Shown here: in pieces, positions 23,671-35,812 of the stretch
How the letters are laid out: every line of letters begins with the position of its first letter
Numbering within the stretch: the first letter of the stretch is position 1
DNA from: Zoroaster sp. YZ-2022
Lineage: Eukaryota > Echinodermata > Asteroidea > Forcipulatida > Zoroasteridae
Direction: 5' to 3'
Assembly: GCA_029582265.1 (NCBI GenBank)
Contig: CM055817.1
Span: 60,265,152 to 60,329,151 of the forward strand
DNA length: 64,000 nucleotides
The notes under the pieces: generated by a model
Database searches by the model: none
Seen by the model: the letters and a program-made list of their open reading frames with translations, nothing else
Told to the model about the DNA's origin: nothing
Translations under genes and position numbers: made by a program

Positions 23671-25300
23671 TTTGGGCAATTTTGTAAGATTTTAAACTCT
23701 TCACTTGAATGGAAATGGAGCAAATATGTGACACTCACTGCTTTGTGTAAACGGCGCCCTCTTTAGGCCACACACGGAGCCTCCATAACCATTTTGTAAA
23801 AGCTATTGTGTATAATAATACGTTACCTTTCACTAAATCTAATTTTAACCTCTTTTTGTGCAAAATTTTTAAACAGTTTATAACGTGCAAGTTTCTGTGC
23901 TCAAATAATTACAAAATATACTAAAATTTGTAATAAACTAAGATAGATTCAGTGTCTGACAAGCACCTAACATTTCTTGTTTACTTAATCCGTGTGTATA
24001 AGGCCAATAAATAAGTCTCCAGTTTCTGATCTCTGCGCGCGTCGCCTCAGACCCGCGTGTCAGCATTTTTAGTTCGATAGTTCGCTATGGAACAATGCCA
24101 ATTAGAGCTTTATCATGGTGTTGTCATCTTGTTTGTTTGTTTATTTGTTTGTTTTTGTTTTGTTTGTTTGTGTTTTCATTCAAAACAATGTAAACTAAAC
24201 AGAGGCTGGGAAAATAGTCTGGTCTTTTTGTTCTATGAGATTTACATTACTATTGTCATCGGGTATACAAGGAATCTGACAAAGATGACTGATGTGTGAT
24301 CAAGGTATACTGCAGCCAAAATTGCTGGATCGATTGGAATTCTTGAATGGAAATTGAGCCAACAGGTTTGGCTGGAGACAATCACTGCTTTGTGTAAACG
24401 GCGCCCTCTTTAGGCCATACACGGAGCTTCCATGACCATTTTGTAAAAGCTAGTGTGTATAATAATACGTTACCATTACTTAATCTAATTTAAATCTCAG
24501 TTTGTGTAAAAGTTTCCAAATGGTTAATAAAACACGTGCAAATTTCCGTGCTCGAATAATTACAAAATAAGTACATTAACATTTGTAAGCAATTAACAAA
24601 GATTCGGTGTCTGACAAATGTAAAACCTAATATTTCTTGTTAATCCGTGTGCTGTTAAAGGTGATCTTTTAAGTTTGAGGATACGTATGAATAAATGTAC
24701 TTTTAAAATTACGTAAATTTACAATAACTTTGAATAAATATAAACAGAGATTTTTTTTTTCTTCTTTAGAATGTGTAGAAATGTATACGAATTCTTCTGT
24801 ATATGCCGGCGGTGCTGTAATGTTGTTACTTTAATGACTAAATAAAATCAGTTTATATACAAACAGTAATTACTTCCTATTACATCTCGTTCTGTCACCA
24901 ACCTGATCCCCTCATTCCAAATCATCAATACCTTTCTTTTTTGTGTAAACATCTTGCTGAGTATGAATAGTATTTCTACCTGCAATAAAGATTTCCATCG
25001 GCCATTTTGTAAGATTTTAAACAGATGAAAACTGTTCATTTGATGGAGCAAATAGGCTTGGCTGGTGACAATCGCTGTTTTGCGAAAACAGCGCCCTCTA
25101 TAGGCCAAACACGTAGCCTACATGTCCATTTTGTAAAATCTACTGTGTATAATAATATGTAACTGTTCAATAAATCTAATTTCAACATCTTTTTGTGCAA
25201 AATTCCAAAATGGTCAATAAAACACGTGCAAGTTTCCGTGCTCAAATAATTACAAAATATACTAACATTTGTAAGCAACTAACATAGATTCTTGTTAATC
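23671..25300. repeat. Diverged triplicated repeat (0.63-0.69 kb period)
   Basis: A block with CATTTTGTAA, GCGCCCTCTTTAGGCCA and GTGTATAATAATACGTTACC recurs at about 23715, 24345 and 25040. It lies just downstream of gene A's stop codon, so the 3' UTR may enter it. No conserved protein frame. Confidence 0.7.
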
Positions 25301-25538
25301 CGTGTGCTGTTAAATGTGTTCTTTTAGGTTTGTGGATACATATGAATAAATGTAATTTTAAAATTACGTAAATTTACGATAACTTGATTAATTGAATAAA
25401 TATAAATATCGAAATTATGGTCGTGCATAAAAGTTTTTCTTTAGAATGTGTGGAAATGTAAAACGAATTCTTCTGTACCTGTCACTATACTTGATTCTCA
25501 TTCAATTCACAAATCAATGCAATCAATGTACACTAGAT

Positions 25539-26760
25539 TTATACTGTACTTTCAGCAGTGTTTTTGCCTCCCGTCATTTCCTTATTTTGTGCATGTTTGT
25601 GTTTTGAAACTCTCTTGCTCAATGTGTCTAATGATTTCTTATTTTTTGGAACAGATTTGGGTTTCTTGCTCTTTGATCGCTGTTCCGATATAGACGTAAA
25701 AAGGGTGTATAGATACGGGTTCAGGGAGGAGTTTATGGGTAGGATAAAGACAACAATCCAGGCATACATGTCTGGACCGATTACTACCGCCCCAGACTGA
25801 GAAAGAATCCCCATGATGATCACAGGCATCCAGCATGCAAAATCAGTGCCAACTATGAATGCCATTTTGACCGCCATTCTGATTTCCCGATCACGGTGAG
25901 CGGCCACGCGGACCTTTTTCGATGTGCGCTTGACTTCGACAAAAATTGCCAAGTAGCAGACGAACACTACCAGGAAACAGATGAGGTTGACACCAAGAAA
26001 GAGAATAATTGAGAAAATCCAGGCTGGCTTCTGACCTGTACCTACTGGGATCGATAAAGTCTGGCTCCCAAATGGATTATCAATAGCGCCCTCTTTGACC
26101 TCGAAAGCGGTTGGTTTGGTGATGAGTGGTAGTCCAATGCACACATCGGATAAACCGTAGATATCCGAATCTGACCCACTACCAAAGACTGTTGGTCCAA
26201 TACTCAAACCAAGTGATATTGACCAAATCACGAGTAGAACTAAAATGGTAGATGTCTTGCTTGGTTGCCTTGAGCTTAAAGGGTACACGATACCCCAGAA
26301 ACAATATACACTTATAAGTGTGACAATAAACACAGACGCCTCGCACGACAAGACCGACAACACACCAGCTATTTTGCATATCACACTTGACCGCCATTGC
26401 TTGGCCTCCGTTGAATACGTCTCACCAAAGTGTAGATCTGCTACCGAAATAATGAGCATATAAACACCCATCATGAAGTCAGACACGGCTAGATTTAGAA
26501 CCATAATTGAGTGACTTATTTTCGTGTTACGATTTCTATTTCGGGTCCCATGGCACCCCCTTGCTCTTTGGACGATGACCACAACATTGCCGATGAGGGC
26601 GCTTATTCCAAGAACCCACATGAATACGCGGAGGAATGTGTTCCGCATGAGACTGCCACAGAGGTTCAATGGAGGTTGTAACTCAGTTGTCTCACATTGT
26701 GATATCATGAAGTTAGGTAAAGAAACAAACTCACAACAGAGTCTGTAGTCGTCCACGTAC
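25539..26760 (-). CDS. Gene A terminal exon: LGR/GRL101-like 7TM domain
   Basis: Single exon from the acceptor tttcag above 26760 to a TAA at 25539-25541. Residues are counted from the GTG at 26756. The hinge has paired cysteines (RLCCEF and a later NLCGSL), as in LGRs. TM1 is about 43-65 with GN at 56-57; TM2 about 82-106 with NLAVSD at 88-93; TM3 about 127-150 with Cys127; ECL2 Cys206; TM6 with FACWMP at 306-311; TM7 with NPYLY at 346-350. The tail of about 50 residues is Lys/Ser-rich. Where TM3 should end in D-R-F/Y, this receptor has Y151-C152-F153 (26301-26306 covers the first two codons). It is class A, closest by eye to GRL101/relaxin-type receptors. Confidence 0.9.
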
Positions 26761-26821
26761 CTGAAATTTCAATAGAAAATAAACTCATCATGAATTGATT
26801 TCATTTTTGCCATACATCGTA

Positions 26822-26955
26822 TCGTCATCATCATTATCATTATCATTATCATCATCATCATCTGCATCATCTTCATTATCGTCGACATCATTTTCTTCAT
26901 CATTATCATCATCTTCATCATCATCATCATCTTCATCATATCTTCATCATCATTA
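26822..26955. repeat. TCA/ATC trinucleotide microsatellite
   Basis: Imperfect (TCA)n with TTC interruptions, in the last intron of gene A. Confidence 0.9.
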
Positions 26956-27068
26956 TCTTTGTTTTTGTTAACATTGAAGACATATTCATCTGTAAGACAT
27001 CGATCAGCACAAACTGCTGTCTTTGTATAATCATCAATAAGTCTACATACTTCCTCTTTGATACTTAC

Positions 27069-27155
27069 AATTCCTGTAAACTCACTAAGTCAGTCACCGC
27101 TCCACTCTCCACACGGACAGGGTCATCACTTGGTTCATCACCTCTGATCAGAACT
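27069..27155 (-). CDS. Gene A exon: last LRR
   Basis: An 87-bp exon, phase 2-2 (acceptor tccag, donor gtaag). It encodes VLIRGDEPSDDPVRVESG and ends DLVSLQEL, a diverged LRR with an acidic insertion, joining the 7TM hinge. Confidence 0.75.
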
Positions 27156-28771
27156 CTGGAATAAGATCATGATCATATGTAGGCATTTAAATAAACATAT
27201 CACAACAAATAATTCATTGAAAACAATCGTCAGCTATAAAAGAACTGCAACTGAATTCCGCAAATATTGCAGTTTTCATTTCATTTTATTTTAATTAACT
27301 GCAACACCTCCAAAAGCAGACATTTTACCATGACAACTCTTAAAACCCATGATTTAAGTAAATTTAATTGATTACTATTTTAAAAAATAATTTCTTACAG
27401 GGTTTTCAGATTATGGAGTCCACTAAACGCCCTTCTTTTTAGACTTTGTAGAGGGATGTCTCTTGCAATTCTTAAACATGGAACGAAAAGAAAAGACAAT
27501 ATTTAATCGAATGTCTATAATGTAACTAGAAAAGCACTCTTAGAGTAGAGCTGAGCAGAATTTCAGAGAAAAAAAATCAAAAAAGTCGTCAATTACCCTA
27601 TTTGATTATGCTGTTCTCGTAGATAAATTTTGTAAAAATAAAATAATTAAATCCCTCTGGGGTCTCGAACGTGACAGCCGTGCACTTAACCCGCTGAGCC
27701 ACCGACGATTCTTGAAACTTGATGAAAATATTAGAGTAAATAGGTCACTAGTGCGCTCCTATCGGTTTAGCCTTGACTCAAGGCTGTTGTCGTAGGCCCG
27801 TACCGATTGCTAGCCTGAGAAATTCAGAACACACTCACGGTGCGTCGTCCTCGGCCCCGGACATGTACACTGTACAGCGAGATTAATAACTAAGTCGTGG
27901 ATACGGGGTGTGCATTGCGACTTTGTACGCGTTCGAACTCAAACAACAGCCTTGATCCTTCTGTAACCGAAAGTTTCTTTATTTTGCCATTGGAATTCCA
28001 ATGGAAAGTCTTAAGCAAGATGTGAGTGGTTCATTTTAAATGATGGCCAATCACAGGCACCTAGCTTTGACCCCGTTTGATCCCCCACACACACACATAG
28101 CACAATGCATACAAACACGTCTTACATTATCCCAAAATATGGACTCTGTCTGTCATAGAGTTATATATAAGAACTAACTCTAAGGTCTCTGTATACATTT
28201 GAAACAAAGTACACAAAGGTCAAAGTTTAACCTTGGCTAGTTGTACATGTAGAGTACAATCATGCATATCGCCCACAGCGAGCATGCAGTTTCTATGCCA
28301 ACCAGTATAACCAATGAGAAAACGTCTTGTTTTTTTCATTTGGTATAATATTTATGAGCTCCGCCTTAAATTTTGGCATGTGCTGAAGCATCAAGGCGCG
28401 ACGACAAATGGTCACTGTCATACACATGTATATGAACAGTAATGTACAGTGTACTACATACATTATGTACATGTAGATGTGCATGTATACAGTATATGAG
28501 TTTGGATAGCAAAAAGGGGAAAAATTCGTCTCTAATTTGCCATAGTGACCAATCCGAATTTTTTCAATTTTAAGTTTTCCCGCCCATTAGTACATTCAAG
28601 ATAGAGACCTACCTTTGTATCTAATCCACGTGCATGTAGCCTATTCCTTATAGTTTTGGAGATAGAGCATGCATTCAAATGACGAATGCTCTAACTGGTT
28701 ATTTTTGTAATATGGCAAAGTGACCAATAATGCTTTCCCAAACGTAAATCCATAAAAGGAGGTTCACTCAC
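27156..28771 (-). other. Gene A intron
   Basis: No exon seen. At about 27655-27712 (minus strand) lies a tRNA-like GGTGGCTCAGCGGGTTAAGT with GTTCGAGACCCC, probably a SINE head or tRNA relic. Confidence 0.55.
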
Positions 28772-28843
28772 ATGTATTCCAAATTATTGAGTTCGGGGAA
28801 GGAATTCGCCTCAATATTCTTTATTTGGTTCCTCGAGATGTCC
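28772..28843 (-). CDS. Gene A exon: LRR
   Basis: A 72-bp exon, phase 2-2, encoding DISRNQIKNIEANSFPELN and NLEYM: one 24-residue LRR, the standard unit size for this receptor class. Confidence 0.82.
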
Positions 28844-28885
28844 CTTCAATACAAAAATCAATGTATATGAAGATAAGTAGGATGT

Positions 28886-30365
28886 GAAGCTTTGTATATG
28901 GTGTAAGATCAGTAAGAGGAAGGTTTGTATATGGTGTAAGATCAGTAAGAGGAAGGTTTGTATATGGTGTAACATCAGTAAGAGGAAGGTTTGCATATGG
29001 TGTAAGATCAGTAAGAGGAAGGTTTGTATATGGTGTAAGATTAGTAAGAGGAAGGTTTGGATATGGTGTAAGATTAGTAAGAGGAAGGTTTGTATATGGT
29101 GTAACATCAGTAAGAGGAAGGTTTGTTTTTGGTGTATCAGCAAGAGGAAGGTTTGTATTTGGTGTAAGATCAGTAAAGAGGAAGGTTTGTATATAGTGAA
29201 AGATCAGTAAGAGAAAGGTTTGTATATGGTGTAAGATCAGTAAGAGGAAGGTTTGTATTTGGTGTAAGATCAGCAAGAGGAAGGTTTGGATATGGTGTAA
29301 GATTAGTAAGAGGAAGGTTTGGATATGGTGTAAGATCAGTAAGAGAAAGCTTTGTACATGGTGTAAGATCAGTAACAGGAAGGTTTGTTTTTGGTGTATC
29401 AGCAAGAGGAAGGTTTGTATTTGGTGTAAGATCAGTAAAGAGGAAGGTTTGTATATAGTGAAAGATCAGTAAGAGAAAGGTTTGTATATGGTGTAATAAG
29501 ATCAGTAAGAGGAAGGTTTGTATATGGTGTAAGATCAGTAAGAGGAAGGTTTGTATTATGGTGAAAGATCAGTAAGAGGAAGATTTGTATATGGTGTAAG
29601 ATCCGTAAGACGAAGGTTTGTATATGGTGTAAGATCAGTAAGAAGAAGGTTTGTATATGGTGTAAGATCAGGAAGAGGAAGGTTTGTATATGGTGTAAGA
29701 TCAGTAAGAGGAAGGTTTGTATATTGTGTAAGATCAGTAAGAAGAAGGTTTGTATATGGTGTAAGATCAGGAAGAGGAAGGTTTGTATATGGTGCCCCCC
29801 ACGAAAAATCCTCATAGTGCCCCCCCCAAAAAAAAAGATAAAGAAAAGGGAAAAAACCCATACCCCTGGGCCCCCCCCCCCCCAACTGGAAAGCAATGCC
29901 CCCATGTGCCCCCCCCCCCCCACTGAAAAAGTCCTGGCTACGCCGCTGAGTAAGGGGAAGGTTTGTATATGGTGTAAGATCAGTAAGAGGAAGGTTTGTA
30001 TATGATGTAAGATCAGTAAGAGGAAGGTTTGTATATGGTGTAAGATCAGTAAGAGGAAGGTTTGTATATGGTGTAAGATCAGGAAGAGTAAGGTTTGTAT
30101 ATGGTGTAAGATCAGTAAGTGGAAGGTTTGTATATGGTGTAAGATCAGTAAGAGGAAGGTTTGTATATGGTGTAAGATCAGTAAGAGGAAGGTTTGTATA
30201 TGGTGTAAGATCAGTAACAGGAAGGATTGTATATGGTGTAAGATCAGTAAGAGGAATGTTTGTATATGGTGTAAGATCAGTAAGAGGAAGGTTTGTATGG
30301 TGTAAGATCAGTAAGAGGAAGGTTTGTATATGGTGTAAGATCGGTAAGAGGAAGCTTTGCTGTAG
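28886..30365. repeat. 33-bp intronic minisatellite (about 40 copies)
   Basis: The unit is about AGATCAGTAAGAGGAAGG plus TTTGTATATGGTGTA. With a period divisible by three, both strands show long open frames (for example 29556-30371 minus). A truncated hAT-type MITE sits inside at 29796-29948. It lies between two LRR exons. Confidence 0.95.
29796..29948 (-). mobile_element. Truncated hAT-type MITE within the minisatellite
   Basis: Opposite-strand relative of 47213-47418. It ends at the terminal repeat GGCTACGCCGCTG, with poly-C tracts inside. The other terminal repeat is missing. Confidence 0.7.
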
Positions 30366-30678
30366 CATCATGTAATATCTCTATGGAGTTGTAATAATGT
30401 GTGCTGGTTTTGAGAAGAACCGATAGTTTGACATCTCAACATTTCGATCAATATAATACCCAGATTGTCTTAAGGATCACATATTTAATTCTTCCCCGGC
30501 AACAAAAATCTAAGTATTATTTTAAGATGGTGTTCATTTTAAGGTGAAATGCAATAAATAGTATTATTTTTGTGCAGCATCGTTTTGAATGTTACATTTA
30601 TTAAATTGGCTTTTATTGTAATCATGACCATAACGTATTATAATGTAATCCGTGCCCTTTTGGATTTGTATTACTTAC

Positions 30679-30750
30679 AAAAATGTTAGGTTGCTAAGAC
30701 CGATGAAGGTCCCAGGACGTAGTTGATTGATTTCATTACCAGCCAAAGAC
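30679..30750 (-). CDS. Gene A exon: LRR
   Basis: A 72-bp exon, phase 2-2 (acceptor catag, donor gtaag), encoding LSLAGNEINQLRPGTFIGLS and NLTFL, a textbook LRR. Confidence 0.85.
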
Positions 30751-31118
30751 CTATGTTAAATAAGCCGGAAAAGTAAGCAAAAATAGATGCGTAGATATCT
30801 GAAACTTTATGTATTATTATCAAAGTAAAAATACACTGTACCTGAAGTGATAACAATGTATACATCGCTTTAATTATAAAACGGTTAGCAAGTGCCGCCA
30901 TGCAGTATATTTAAAATTGTTGTAAAATGAAAAGCATTGTCAGATCTAGAGGGGGACATTGCCCGCTTTATGTTATCATATCCCTCATGAAATTTACTTC
31001 AGGTTTAAACCATTTGTAAAATGATATAATTAACTGTACTAACATGATGTCACCTCTGACATAGTGTAAAGGGGCTTTAATTCAATAATTCTCGTTAGAA
31101 ACGGTATTATAAACTTAC

Positions 31119-31196
31119 AGTGCATTAAGTAACAGGAATCCTTTGAATAGACCAGCATTGAGGACACTGATATTTGCTCCTGATCCTGAAAGTGTA
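31119..31196 (-). CDS. Gene A exon: LRR
   Basis: A 78-bp exon, phase 2-2. The acceptor gcttag at 31197-31199 was preferred over the nearer ttcag because only it keeps the frame. The product reads TLSGSGANISVLNAGLF then KGFLLLNAL. Confidence 0.8.
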
Positions 31197-31674
31197 CTAA
31201 GCATTGACAACAATATCATTATGATGCAGACTCGTACATTTGTATTTATATTGAAATTAATTCACCATTGAGGCTTTAACGGATGACAATTTCAATATTT
31301 ATTTGAAATTAGTATTTATAAAAGCAATATTGTGTTCAATGCCTAAGATTACAGGCATACATACATACAGGCTGAGAAATGACATTTATCTAGCGAATAA
31401 ATTTGAATAAATTTTGAAAAACAGTATTGCTATTTAAGTTTAAGATGTCGCTGGCTACAAATGTTTAAATGTTAGTTTTCTTGAGGGGGTAAGAAAAAAC
31501 GTTACTTTTTGAAACGTTTGACCAAGAATAAATGATTTATAAGTCATTATTTGGGTTTTCGAGACGAGTATGTGAACTGAAAAATCGAATCGGCTTAAAA
31601 TAGCATACATGACGTAAGTTTAATAACTTTATCTTTATTACTCCACAATAAATAAATATTAAGTTGTATCTTAC
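31197..31674 (-). other. Gene A intron
   Basis: AT-rich; nothing recognised. Confidence 0.55.
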
Positions 31675-31795
31675 AGCCTCTTCGTGATCTTCACGATGTT
31701 TGAAACAGTTGTCTCGTTCCAGCCGTTCTTACAAATCACATTTAGATTGCTGTCATCATCGTATTTGCAACTACATTCATTGGGGCACCGCCGAT
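31675..31795 (-). CDS. Gene A exon: LRR N-terminal cap
   Basis: A 121-bp exon, phase 1 in and phase 2 out, so it switches the gene from the phase-1 CUB/LDLa exons to the phase-2 LRR exons. It encodes RRCPNECSCKYDDDSN followed by VIC, the cysteine-rich LRRNT signature, and ends VKITKRL. Confidence 0.84.
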
Positions 31796-32094
31796 CTGTA
31801 TTAAGAAACAGAAAACTATATGTCTTAACCATGCTGCTGCCATATTTGTCAGATTCCCTGACTCAAGGCATTTATCATAACACTAATTCTGGGCACGTTT
31901 ATGGTGCCAGCCTATATTAGACCATCCTCAGCTTGTTTTGATACATGTATGGAAGAAAAACAAAAAGCCTACCTTAGCCATGAAAGAACTTCTTGTTTAA
32001 GTTTATTTCACACTGTTGAAATTTTGTAAGACATAACATTCTTAATTTTGGGAAAGCAGGGCACCTAACAGGGAACCTTATTAAATCTTGAATA

Positions 32095-33612
32095 AGTCTC
32101 GGACAGTTTGGACAAAATTTTCATATCCCCACTGGGTGGAGCCTTTGGAGACCTTTAAAATACTTGGTATTGAGTTTTCCCACAGATCTACATTCCATGG
32201 TTTTACTTAATTATAGTAAGATAATGTATTTATTACGTAATCTGATAACGAGATGGTCTAAACGGAATCTTACAGTTCTTGGTAGAATTACTGTTGTCAA
32301 GTCTTTACTTCTATCTAAACTTATTTTTCTTATTTTAACTATCCCTGATCCGCATATCAATACTGTCAATGATTTGAATTCAATGTTTTTCAAATTTATT
32401 TGGAGGGGAAATGACCGGGTTAGTAGAAATCAAATGGTTCAAGATTACATCCAAGGAGGGCTACGTATGGTAGATATTAGAGATTACATGAACGCCCTTA
32501 AAATCACTTGGCTCCGCAGACTTCTAGTATCTGTCAATAGTTGTGGTTGGGTTTTCTTATACCATAAGATCATGAATATTTCTGGAATGTTTTCTTTGGA
32601 AGGGGGATCTTTGAAATTGCTTTGTACCCGTAAGAATGGGAACCTTTTTTGGAGGGATGGTTTTACATCTAAATTCACCCTGGCACATACTTCCGTGACT
32701 GCTGAAGATGTTTTGTCAAACACTCTGTGGCACAATGATAAAATTAAAGTGTGTAAAAAATGTATCTATTATAAACATTGGGAGTCGGCATGAGTCAAAT
32801 ATATTTTCAATCTTTTGAATGACAACGGTAAATTTTCTGAAGATTTTAGTAAAAAGTTTAACATTAGAACTAATGTCTTGCAATACGGAGGTGTGATCAG
32901 GGCTATCAAGTTTGCTTTTCCAAATATGTTCCCTTTAAATAAATGCACTATTCAATGTCCTTTTATTCCTTTTAATTTCAAACTTAGTCTTTAATATTCC
33001 TTTCAATTGTACAATAGGTACTAGGTTGAGATGGTTCCAGTATAGACTAACACACAGGATTTTAGGTACAAATTATTTTCTTTTCAAAATTAACAAGTCG
33101 AACACGAATTTATGTACCTTTTGTAACAATGAAGAGGAAACTCTAATCCATCTGTTTTGCTCATGTAACTCAACAATTTCCTTTTATACTTCAGTTGTTT
33201 CGTGGATCAAGGATAAAACTAATTTTAACATCATCTTAGACAATGAAGTATTCTTGTTTGGTAAAACTGACTTTGAGTGTAAAGCTGTTAACTTGATCCT
33301 ATTAATTTGTCGTTTCCATATTTATAAGAGGAAAATGACCAAGAAAAAAACATCTCTTTCAATTTTCAAAAAAGATCTTAAGAATTATTACTCTATGGAA
33401 AAATTTATATACAGTTGTAAAGATAACATAGCGAATTTTTACCGTAAATGGGATTTCTTCTCTGTACTTTGCCAAGACCAATAAGTATTAATTACCTGTA
33501 CTGTTACGCATAAATTTATAATCTCATCGTTTAAATGTTTAAATGATTGATTATGAACTATTGATAATAAATTGTTATCCCGCCCCGGGATAATAATATT
33601 AAAAAAATATAT
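32095..33612 (+). mobile_element. 5'-truncated Tx1/L1-like LINE
   Basis: Encodes the RT C-terminal part (FKILGIEF, TVLGRITVVKSLLLSKLI, MFFKFIWRG) then, after a frame break near 32,800, a zf-RVT-type module (RILGTNYF, CTFCN, HLFCSC). A GGGATAATAATATT 3' end follows. It lies antisense to gene A in the intron between the LRR N-cap and the last LDLa. Confidence 0.8.
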
Positions 33613-35380
33613 ATATATAAAAAATAAAAAATCATATTCGCATGCTTGAACTTGTTGGCAGAGATGAAATTATCGCAACCTCGTCACCAGGCTTTATCGA
33701 TATTTCTCGATCCCACTACTCAATCTCTCCCTGGAACTTCGGGACGATTTCCATATCCAAAAACACTTGGCTATTTAAATAAGTTCATGAGTCTGATACA
33801 CGGCTAGAAAGAAAAGTGTGTGCTGCAGTAGGGAGGCCGGGACTAGGCCAACCGACTTTCGACACACTGCATGTAGATATTAGTCCTATATATTATGTCA
33901 TAATTTGACATTCTTTATTGTGAATAAAATGAATCATAAAACATTTGACGACGTTTTAACCCTATCAAGCCTTAGCATTTTTCGTTCTCAGACCTGGGTG
34001 AGGGGGCTCATTGTGGCCCCTGTTTGTATTTCTGTATTCTTCATGAAACTTCGTAGACATGTTCGGTTTGATACGATCTATCGAATGAGGCCATGAGGCC
34101 ATCCAAATTTTAGTATTTAAAAAAATGGAAATTCAGTTGGACCTGTTCAAAATAAACGGATTTCATGGCAACCAGGACCACCCATTATCATTGATTTTTG
34201 CGTGAGGGGTTCTCAAAGAATAGTGAGGACTGAGGAACAGTCAGGAAATTTCAGTTTGGATAGATATAGCGTTCTGGAGAAATTATTTTAAAAATGTCAA
34301 AAAGGGCACAGTGAGAACCCTCCCCCCCCCCCACCCACGCCTGACAGGGTTAAACAAAATATAACAATAGGCTTAATCTCCTCAAATGCGGTTTTCATAA
34401 GTCTTTTATCAACAGATTTAAGCTTAAATATCATCATACTTTTTCCCGCAAACCTTTTTTGTCTAATTGTAACGTTAAACCAATATTTTGTACTGTTAAG
34501 TTTAACAAAACCAGTAATAATAGTTTCTATGCTCGTAAGGTTCTTAACAAATATAAACATCTTATCAAGAACCGTTTCTCTATGTTTATAGTTTCATCTA
34601 ATGATGTCAAACTTAAACAACTATTTTGCACTAATAGCAAACTTCACAAGAAAATCTGCTCTTTCAAACCTTAAATTATTAGACTAACATTTACATCATC
34701 CATGTATTGTTTCCTTTATCTGTCCAGTATCACATATAATTTCCATCCATACATTATTTCCTTAGTCGTTTTTCGTATTACTTTTCATTTTTTTCTCGTC
34801 ACAAATTTTGATACATCCTGTACTTCCTTAGTAATTAATTGTTGTATCACAATCCACATGTAATTTTCCATGTTTTCCATCATCATTCAATTCTTTATAT
34901 TTTTTTCAATCACTGGGCCTGACTGTTGTTTTTCCTCCTCGCATTTTACACGTGACCGTTTTGCCTTTTATTACCGCTATATTTGTCTTGTTTACTGTTC
35001 TCCATAAGTTCACTACAGATCAATTCTTTTCATATATCACACATGTCGTCCGTGACATTACACTTGTCCATCGCTACTCCATCTGTGAATAAATTTATTT
35101 AAAAATTTTAGTAGTCATTTTCTTATAATTTCTCTTATTTTATTTTATTTTCAAACAATTATTTTGTGCTTATTATTAGCTTTAGTCTTAATGAATTCTT
35201 AATTAATGAATTTAATGATTCTTTGTCTAACGTAATATTCTAAGTTCTTGCTAATTTTACTTTAATCCCTAAATTGTGATTAATCACTTACTTGGCTTAA
35301 AGGGGACTTTATTGTATGTGTACTTAAGGCGTTTTGTAATAAAATATTGTTTTTGAGACCCACCTGTCTCTATTTAATCA
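33613..35380. other. Gene A intron, probable retroelement debris
   Basis: Plus-strand open stretch of about 34345-34674 encodes a basic, Asn/Lys-rich sequence (NRFKLKYHHTFSRK) that looks like a retroelement ORF end but was not recognised. The rest is AT-rich. Confidence 0.4.
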
Positions 35381-35569
35381 TTGATTTATGAGTACAAGTA
35401 TTTTAAAACAATGTTTGAAGTGTTTGGTGGAAGCTTCATTTGCATAAGATATGTGACGTAAGTTCGGGAAGATCCGATGTGTACATGATGTACATATACA
35501 TACAAACGTTTCACACACGTAGCGTCGATTTCATTTCTTCCATGATTTTTGTTTCCGGAACTAATAAAA

Positions 35570-35812
35570 TGCCGGGAAGATGTGTTTCTGCAGGATGCAG
35601 CAACACCACCAAAGACGGTGTTAGCCTTCATCTGTTCCCAAGTGACCCAAAAATCGCCGTATTTGGACGAGCAAAGTTCGACTGACAAGAGTAAAGTGGT
35701 CAGGTCCATCGGCTCACATAGTTTTGTGCAGCGATCATTTTGAGCCGAGTTTTGAGCCGAATTTCTCTTCCCGACATGACGTCACGAACAGCTCCTCCGT
35801 GCAGGGCGTAAA
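35570..35812 (+). pseudogene. THAP-domain fragment, frameshifted
   Basis: The ATG at 35570 opens MPGRCVSAGCSNTTKDGVSL, the start of a THAP zinc-finger (C2CH) domain. One base is missing in an A run near 35655. The rest of the domain (RRIWTSKVRLT, LCSDHFEPSFEPNF) continues in another frame. It is probably a relic of a THAP-bearing DNA transposon or a captured THAP gene; no terminal repeats were found around it. Confidence 0.72.

Noticed and set aside
25558..25800. 80-residue plus-strand ORF
   Set aside because: Antisense shadow of the 7TM exon tail.
28811..30371. Long repetitive ORFs on both strands
   Set aside because: The 33-bp minisatellite keeps any stop-free frame open; composition mirrors the DNA repeat.
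35386..35709. 107-residue minus-strand ORF
   Set aside because: Shadow of the THAP fragment.
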